Positions 57,587 to 64,000 of a stretch of 64,000 nt of DNA are shown here, one piece after another. The stretch lies in assembly GCA_910890315.1 (NCBI GenBank), contig CAJVGD010000002.1, forward strand, positions 2,108,001 to 2,172,000. Reading direction: 5' to 3'. The notes under the pieces were generated by a model. It was not told the DNA's origin and did not search any database. It saw only the letters and a list, made by a program, of their open reading frames with translations. The translations under genes were made by a program, and so were the position numbers. Within the stretch, counting starts at the first letter, position 1. Every line of letters begins with the position of its first letter. Origin of the DNA: Serendipita indica DSM 11827. Taxonomy: Eukaryota > Basidiomycota > Agaricomycetes > Sebacinales > Serendipitaceae.

Positions 57587-60500
57587 ATGTCTTACATCGT
57601 CGTTGGAATCATCCCCGTCGGTGGGGATCTCAAATTGCGTGAACAGTACCCGCTCGTCCAGTCTCGATGCAATTACAACGTCATTGACGTGTATAGCATC
57701 GCTGAAGTCGTTCAAGACTACCAATCGACTGCACCCATTAACCGCGACGTCGACTATGTCTTTCCCCTTCCACCTAGTGCCGCTGTCTGCTCCTTCAAGG
57801 CCGTCATCGACGACAAGCGAACAATCAAGGGAATTGTCAAGGAGAAGGGTGAAGCGAAGCGGGACTTTGACAAAGCCGTCGCCCAGGGCAAGACCGCCGG
57901 GTTACTCCAGCAGGAACACGCTGATGTGTTCCGTGTCTCTTTGGGGAACATTAAACCTAACACCAAGATCAGCGTTCAGTGAGTGTTTATCTTATCGCTG
58001 ATTGCCGCTGACGTTCTTTCAGCATCTCGTTTGTGTCGATTGTCCCCCACGATGGAAGCTCTCAGACTGCACTTCGCATCACGATGCCAACTTCTATCGC
58101 ACCACGCTATGGCGTAGCACCCACAAACATTCCGTGGGCTCGCAACTCGTCCAATCGGTTCGAGCTTACGGTCGCCATTCAAATGAACAAGCCTGTCACA
58201 TCCGTCAGCTCTCCGAGCCATCCGATCGGACTTACACTCGGGTGTAACCAGAAGGAGCTCACCGGTGACTATGAGCCGTCCAAGGCATTTGTGCATCTTG
58301 CCGACGCCGCGTTCCTTGACAAGGACATTGTCATCGTCGTGTCGGCGCAGGGACTCGATGCACCGAGGTGCAGTGTCGAAAGGTGGCTTAAGAGTGATGG
58401 CGCCGAGGAGACCACGGATGCATATGCACTCACGCTTGTGCCCAAGTTTGACCTACCTGCACTTCCTCGACAGGGTACGTGAACTATTCAACCCCCCTAT
58501 ATTCACTCATAATTTTCAGAATACATCTTCCTGGTTGACAGAAGTGGTAGCATGGGTGGTGGCCGCATCAACTCTGTGAAGGCGGCCCTACAAATCCTCT
58601 TGCGTTCGCTCCCGTCGCGCAACACGACATTCAATATTGTCTCGTTTGGGTCGCACCACACCTCACTTTGGCCAACATCCCAGCCATACAGTGCAGAGGC
58701 TATGGAAACCGCCAGCAAGCACGTTGACGAGTTTTCTGCAAACTATGGTGGGACGGAGATGCGTGCTGCAATAGAGTATGCCTTCCAGTCTCGCGCGGAC
58801 TTCAAGAATTGGCACATGATCGATTCCAAGGAAAAGGTTCCTACTTCAGTCTTCGTGCTCACGGACGGCGAGGCCTGGGACTTGGAGGGATTAGTCGACT
58901 GCGTATCCAAAAACTGCACGGCGTCCAAAGACAATGGTAGTCTGCTCCGAACATTTGTTCTCGGTGTGGGCAACGAAGTGTCAACCGCGATGTGTGATGG
59001 CATTGCGCGTGCAGGAAGAGGCACAGCAGTTTATGTCGCTGTAGGTTCTCCACTCGTTGGAGGGAATTGAAACTAAGACTTGTACAGACAGGAGAAAAGC
59101 CCGACGCAAAACTCATGGGGTTACTGAAAGCGGCTCGTGGCGGGGTAATCGACGACCTGGCGATCGAATGGACACCCGAGACCAAAGATAACGAGTCAAT
59201 GGATGATGAATTTGAAGTCGTCGACACGCCAGAACCCAAGAAAGATATCGCTCCTAGCCCTCAAGCGCCCTTGAGCCTCTTCGACGATATGCACGTCGAT
59301 AAGCCAGTAGAGCTCGGAGCTCAGAAGTCCATCGTCAATCTCGCCCCCCCTCCACGGATTCAACAGGCGCCAAAGTCAGGGAAGTTGCCTATCCCACTCT
59401 ATCCCGGTTTCCGCTGCAGCATCTTTGCCATTATCAAGCAAAATTCCAACCCTGGACCATACTCGCCGCACATCAAGATCACTGGAAAGGTCCTGGGGCG
59501 GGACGTTGTATTCCAAGTCCCCGTATCACCTGTGTCCGTCGACAACAGCGCGCTCGCGGGTGTCGAAGGAGGACGGCTTTTGCATACGCTTGCGGCTAAA
59601 CAGCTCATCCAAGCATTTGAAGACCTTGCAAAAACACCGGAGAACAAGGCAGAGATTGAACGTTTGGGCAAGCGGTACTCGCTCGCGAGCTCTGTCACGT
59701 CTTTCATTGCCATTGACGAAGAGAAAGAGGCTGAAGTCGAGATGCATATCCCGCAAGCTGAATCTATCGCTCAACAGCAAGGATCGCTTGGAGGAATGGA
59801 CCACCGGAACTCCAGATCTAGAATGGGAGTTGCCGCAGTCTCTGCTTTCTCAGCTCCCCCGGCTCCCAGATTGAGCAGGCACAGTTACGTTGCTGCCCCT
59901 ATGATGGCTCAGCAACAGCAGCAACTCATGCAACAGACCCCCGCGACACAGTCTGCCATGCTGGGCAGAGTTCAGCGGGTCGGTACGCTTGGCGAACGCC
60001 TCGATAGCTTGCAAGACAAGTCGGATTCTCTAGCAGCATCCGCTGAGTCGTTCGAGAGGACTAAGCGAAGTTCACGTAGCGGATTTTTCGGTAATCTGTT
60101 CGGCGGTGCCTCTCGTTCCTCGTCCGTGTCATCCTACGCTCCGCCTCCGCCTCCACTTGCTCCTCCAGGAGGTTCCATGCCTTCTCCAGCAGCGATAACC
60201 ACGGGATATGTGCCAACACACGCATATGGATCACCAGCGTCCTCCGCCTTTGGGATTGTACCTCAGTCCACTGGGTTTGCACCCCAGTCCACTTTTGCAC
60301 CCCAAGGGCTCTCTCAAGCAAATCCCACCGCATTTGCACCCCCACCACTCTATGAGGATTACGCTGTCGGGTTCGCAGGCGAGCATTCAGATGATGATGA
60401 AAGTCAAGGACGTGGACAAGAGGAATACTCGACTCCCCGAACCAAGTCAAAACGCAAATCCTCTGAAAAGAAAGAAGCCCGAAGCTCGTATCCTCGGCTT

Positions 60501-60887
60501 GCAGGAGGTGGACCAACACCAGTCGCTGCGCTTACAGTGGAGAATCTAGCCCGTGCTCAAAACTTTGACGGCGGCTTCTCTTTCAATGATCATCATATGC
60601 AATTCCTCTTCGGCACGTCTCCGAATCGCTCTAGTGCACAGACACTCCCTCCACCCCTGTCATCTCTCATGTGTGCGGAAGATATCAAACAGACCATCTG
60701 GTCGACGATTCTAACACTCGCATGTTTAGAGAAGACGTTCAAGAGTGACAAGGACTCGTGGGAGATGCTAGCGGAAAAGGCAACTGACTATATCCTGGAC
60801 GTGCTTCAAAATGACTGCGGTTTGCCTTTTGACAAAGCCAAGTCTGTGGTGGCAGAGCTCAAGGCAATCGCGGCAAATCTCTTTTGA
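57587..60887 (+). CDS. VIT and von Willebrand factor A domain protein
   Basis: Cytosolic-type VIT/vWA protein like VWA5A and the PARP4 region; no signal peptide. The VIT domain is residues about 1-140 (VDYVFPLPPSAAVCSFKAVI, RTIKGIVKEKGEAKRDFDKA, VAQGKTAGLLQQEHADVFRV, LGNIKPNTKISV). The vWA domain begins YIFLVDRSGSMGGGRI with an intact MIDAS: DRSGS, the Thr in NYGGTEMRAAI and the Asp in FVLTDGEAWDLE. After the last intron a long C-terminal half has PLYPGFRCSIFAIIK, Gln-rich and Pro-rich linkers (PPPPPLAPPGG), a basic KSKRKSSEKKEAR patch and a final helical block with DKDSWEMLAEKATDYILDVL. About 1030 residues. The biological role in fungi is unknown. TATA box 57 bp upstream suggests regulated, strong expression. 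Confidence 0.88.
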
Positions 60888-61028
60888 CGGACACGGTAAT
60901 ATGGACGTTTTGTGTAGAACAAGTGTATGCCGATTCGAAAATAAAAGTCGTGATGTGGCCTAGAATTCATGACAGTTTCTCGTATGAGTAAACGGAGAGG
61001 GTTAGTGCGAAGCAGTGTACAGATCACA

Positions 61029-62740
61029 TTAGGTCGTAATCGGTTGATCTATCCAACGAATGCTCACTGCGGGGCCAAGGGAGTCATTCCCAAGCCAATA
61101 TCGCCGTAGACAGGACGGGAGTCTGAGTTCAACCACTTGTTTGGATTGATTGAGCACGACGCCGTTTTCCAGCAGCGCGACGATGAGCCGAGGAATGGCA
61201 GCGGCGGTCCCGTTGAGAGTATGCGCGAATGTAATGCGCTTATCAGCTTCGTCTGATTGGGGAAGGAGGCCGTCCTTGTTGGATGTCTGAACTGTTCGAT
61301 ATTGGATATGGAGTCGTCTGGCTTGAAAATCGAGACAGTTAGAAGTCGACGAAATCTGTCCGCGGTTAGACAGGCCGAGAAATATTTGTGTGCATACCTC
61401 CCCCCATCCGCCTCGGCCAGGCATCCACGCCTCCATATCATACTTGCGATAGGCGGCGTGTCCCAACTCTTCCGTCGGCATATCGAGTACTCTACACGAG
61501 GAGGTGAGTTGAATACCTAATCTTGCATATAAATCACCTAAAAGGAAATCCAAGTCCCCCGAATATCTCAATCTGGATTTTCCTCAGCTCCTCCATCATG
61601 TCGCTGCTTTGATTCTGCTCGGTGACCGCAAACAGCTCGACCTTGGTGAATTGATGAACACGATATAGGCCTCTTGTGACTGCTCCCCTTGAGCCAGCCT
61701 CTGACCGGAATGCGTGACCGACAGCCACAACCCTCGCAGGCAATTCGCGCTCGAGGAAGGTGCGCTGCGCAAACATTCCGGCTAGTGGTATCTCTGCTGT
61801 ACCAGCGAGAACAAGGTTGTTGGATGTGCCTTGAAGATGATAGAAATGGTGAACTACTTTGCCATGCTGGTCAGGCTCGTCTCGTGGGGCAAAGCCGCAG
61901 CGAGCGGCATAGTCTGCTTTGATGACGTCTGGTGGTATGACAGGGGTGAACCCGTGCTTGATGGCTATCTGAAGAGCGTAATTTACCAACGCTTGTTCAA
62001 GCAACGCTCCTGCTCCTCTTAAATAATACCACGCCGAGCCGGTGACCGCCGCTGCTTCGTCGAATGATATGATTCCCAGCTCCTTTCCAACTTTGGCGTG
62101 GTCGCGAGCGGCGTCTGTAGGCAACCGTTCTGGACCGTGGGTCGAAAGAACCTTTGCTGCCGACTCTGGGCCGACAGGAGAGTCGGGGTGGGTAATGTTT
62201 GGTATCTGGAGACCCGCATGAAGGAGTTGAATTTCTGCACCAGAGGTCATAGGTTCTTGTATAGCCAAAAAGTCTTTGATATTTTTCGACCGGCTGTTTG
62301 CGCGCTGCAAGGCGGCAGCTCTATCCTCCGAAGTCTTTGCCATCTTGACATTTCGAGCGAGTGTATTCCTCTCCTGTCGAATTTCGTTTACGCCGGCTAC
62401 TAGTGAGCTGTGTAGCTGGTGAAGCTCTTTGACCTTTTCGACCAAATTCCCAGACCCGGGTAACTTTCTGTTGGCAATATTTTGCACGTGGTATGCTTCA
62501 TTCTCTATTATTGACTTGTAGTCGAGACGAGGTGGTGGTAGAGTGTTGATAGCACCATCTGGTGGGACCGTTCTTGTGTTCTTGATCGAGCGAGAATGTA
62601 AAACGCGTAGGCGTCTTGCCACCTCTCCAAATTTGTCAATAATCTTGTATTTGGCAGAGTCTGAGTGCGCTGACCTTGATGGCCAACACGGCTCGACGTT
62701 CTCGTCGGCAGCATCGTTGGGCCTTTGCTGCCACCACCAT
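61029..62740 (-). CDS. DIA4: Seryl-tRNA synthetase, probably mitochondrial
   Basis: Class II synthetase charging tRNA-Ser. The coiled-coil arm region includes [40 protein letters not shown] and [20 protein letters not shown]. Catalytic blocks: [44 protein letters not shown], motif 2 [27 protein letters not shown] (break added), [15 protein letters not shown], and motif 3 [19 protein letters not shown]. Close to bacterial/mitochondrial SerRS, not the cytosolic one. The start is uncertain. 62740 ([20 protein letters not shown]) with a 51-bp intron joining [12 protein letters not shown] gives an Arg-rich, acid-poor presequence and is preferred. The continuous frame could instead start at 62847, but that part reads unlike protein and overlaps the next gene. 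Confidence 0.88.
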
Positions 62741-62771
62741 CTTGGATAATCCGACCATAAATTTGAATAAT
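62741..62771. promoter_or_regulatory. ~31-bp divergent promoter SerRS/channel
   Basis: With the preferred starts only about 31 bp separate two divergent start codons. No TATA box. It depends on the SerRS start chosen. Confidence 0.4.
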
Positions 62772-63746
62772 GTCCTATCAACCTGTAACAGATAGCGAGC
62801 TCGACGACGAGCTTGAAGCTCTCTCCTCTGGTCCGAATCAATCGCAAGGGTCAGTGTCAGGCTGATGTTCAAACTTTCTCCTGGCCACGGCTGACCGTTC
62901 GTTCCATCATCAATTTCTAAACGATTTTATCTCTTCTTGGACACGATTATACGCTCCTTGCACGTTGCCGAATGCGCCCGGATGCTCTCGCCCAAAAGAA
63001 CTCGGTCTCACTATGCACTCTCGTCGCGGGAAGCAGCAAAAGGCATCGCTTCTAGGATTGTCTACAGTCAATACTACGTGATTATCTATGTTGCGCTCGC
63101 GGCTATGGCCACTACGACTGTTGTGCTCAGTCTTACAGATGGATGTCCCGGATTCGCGTTTTACATTCTGGAAATCATCATTAATATCGCAATGATTGCT
63201 GAAGTCTCGATTCGTTTTGTCGCTTTTGGCAAAGTGAGTCGCCCATTTGCTGGTCCGAATTACAGCTCATCTGCCGTCCGTCCGCAGCAATTCTGGAAGT
63301 CGCCTTTCAATGTTGTCGATCTAGGACTAACGGTCCTTTGTGTCATCACACTCATCGTAATATTCTTTTCCGGCTGTAATGAGCTCAGCAAGGAAGAAGA
63401 GCTCCTCGACACATTCCTCCTGGTGGCACGAAACGTATTGCAGTTTACTCGACTCGCTACAGTCATGCGGAGGTGTGTTATACAGTCTCACCCACAGCGC
63501 TTGCTCACCCTTTGGTCAATCTGTAGGTCTGGTCGCTCCATCTTCGCGCAACCAAAACCCATCGATCTCAATGCTCCGAGGTCAAGTCGACTCGACATTG
63601 ACCTGTCCGACGAAGAGGCCGAGATCGGTTACGGTCCCTCGAGTCGAATTCGACGCCGATACACCCTACATTCGCGCACCAATACCGCCACGAGCAGAAA
63701 ATGTATGGGCTCGATAGGATTGCCAGAAGCCTGTATCTCCATCTAA
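62772..63746 (+). CDS. Ion-transport-domain (voltage-sensor-like) membrane protein
   Basis: The start MSYQPVTDSELDDELEALSS at 62772 is joined by a 138-bp intron (donor gtcagt near 62862, acceptor cccaaaag) to TRSHYALSSREAAKG, then ASRIVYSQYYVIIYVALAAM, ATTTVVLSLTDGCPGFAFYI and LEIIINIAMIAEVSIRFVAF; an intron; QFWKSPFNVVDLGLTVLCVI, TLIVIFFSGC, LLDTFLLVARNVLQFTRLAT and VMRR; an intron; SGRSIFAQPKPIDL. Four hydrophobic segments with the Arg-bearing fourth resemble an isolated S1-S4 voltage-sensor/ion-transport domain with no pore pair. An unnamed fungal family of this shape exists. The C-terminal frame is uncertain (stop at 63746, or at 63717 if another intron is used). Without a pore it may be a voltage sensor or proton-channel-like protein. 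Confidence 0.68.
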
Positions 63747-64000
63747 CTATTCTTACACTTATGCTACTGCACGGATCAGGAGTGCATGGAGTTATTACAC
63801 TGTGTTCTCGCCTGAGAATTATGCGTACATTTCTGACGCCCAAAGAATCGGCGCGCAAACTATGGTAAAGCGAAACGAAATCTACCTGACAAGCCTGGCA
63901 ACGATAAAAAGTGCATGAATGGTATGCGACCCGTGAAGTGTTCGTATAAGGTCATAAAGATGGAAAGGAGCTGCTCTATGGAATCAAACCTGACCCACAA
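63747..64000. other. Right edge, nothing recognised
   Basis: 3' flank of the ion-transport-domain gene. No coding or RNA feature supported. Confidence 0.4.

Noticed and set aside
61534-62847. SerRS start at 62847 (MRLIRTRGESFK)
   Set aside because: Gives a continuous frame, but the added part ([10 protein letters not shown] region) looks non-coding and overlaps the start of the divergent gene. A 51-bp intron offers a better presequence.
1-64000. Transposons, virus-like elements, CRISPR arrays, biosynthetic cluster
   Set aside because: No transposase, reverse transcriptase, integrase, long terminal or inverted repeats, spacer arrays or clustered biosynthetic enzymes were seen.

Overview
The window is a 64 kb stretch of a gene-dense fungal nuclear genome. 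It shows about 26 protein genes, nearly all split by many short introns (mostly 45-65 bp, GT-AG, with CTAAC-like branch sites), and gene families typical of Agaricomycetes. These include a CBM1-linked GH74 xyloglucanase, a DUF3455 secreted protein, an RTA1 exporter and MOV10-type helicases. A basidiomycete (Agaricomycetes) is well supported. A plant-associated Cantharellales-type fungus is only an impression. I saw no transposon, virus-like element, CRISPR array or RNA gene.

Layout. 1-3617: 3' two thirds of listerin (Ltn1). 4300-5097: secreted DUF3455 protein with a duplicated tail. 5746-10098: AP-2 sigma, GPI3 and the convergent HPM1. 10099-13043: a long gene-free stretch leading into a C2H2 transcription factor (13044-16881). 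17379-21220: ARP8 and YJU2 head to head. 21508-24337: two membrane proteins. 24610-30215: MKT1 and an LtrA-like membrane protein, divergent. 30696-34534: pirin, a SIKE/FGFR1OP2-like coiled-coil protein and adenosine kinase. 34694-40413: an oxysterol-binding protein and UBP14. 40614-47969: RTA1 exporter, GH74 xyloglucanase and NIPA-type Mg transporter. 48151-55246: two tandem MOV10-like RNA helicases with CCCH and C2H2 fingers. 55365-56559: a secreted two-repeat protein with dibasic sites. 57587-60887: a VIT/vWA protein. 61029-62740: mitochondrial seryl-tRNA synthetase. 62772-63746: an ion-channel-like membrane protein.

Most genes are unrelated housekeeping functions and do not form one pathway. 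Some share themes. Ltn1 and UBP14 act in ubiquitin turnover; Ltn1 also belongs to ribosome quality control, while MKT1 and the helicases act in RNA handling. GH74, DUF3455 and the repeat protein form a secreted set. Strands alternate almost strictly from 31 kb onward, giving very short divergent promoters (57 bp for SIKE/adenosine kinase, about 31 bp for SerRS/channel) and convergent ends that nearly touch or overlap (GPI3/HPM1 share a palindromic stop).

The most unusual points are the helicase tandem pair (same multi-zinc-finger architecture, a GT-to-GC donor switch between copies, one frame break in copy B, a 3'UTR intron in copy A), the secreted tandem-repeat protein, and two small local duplications at gene or exon edges. 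Exon joins given here were made by eye from splice consensus and family conservation. They should be treated as models.
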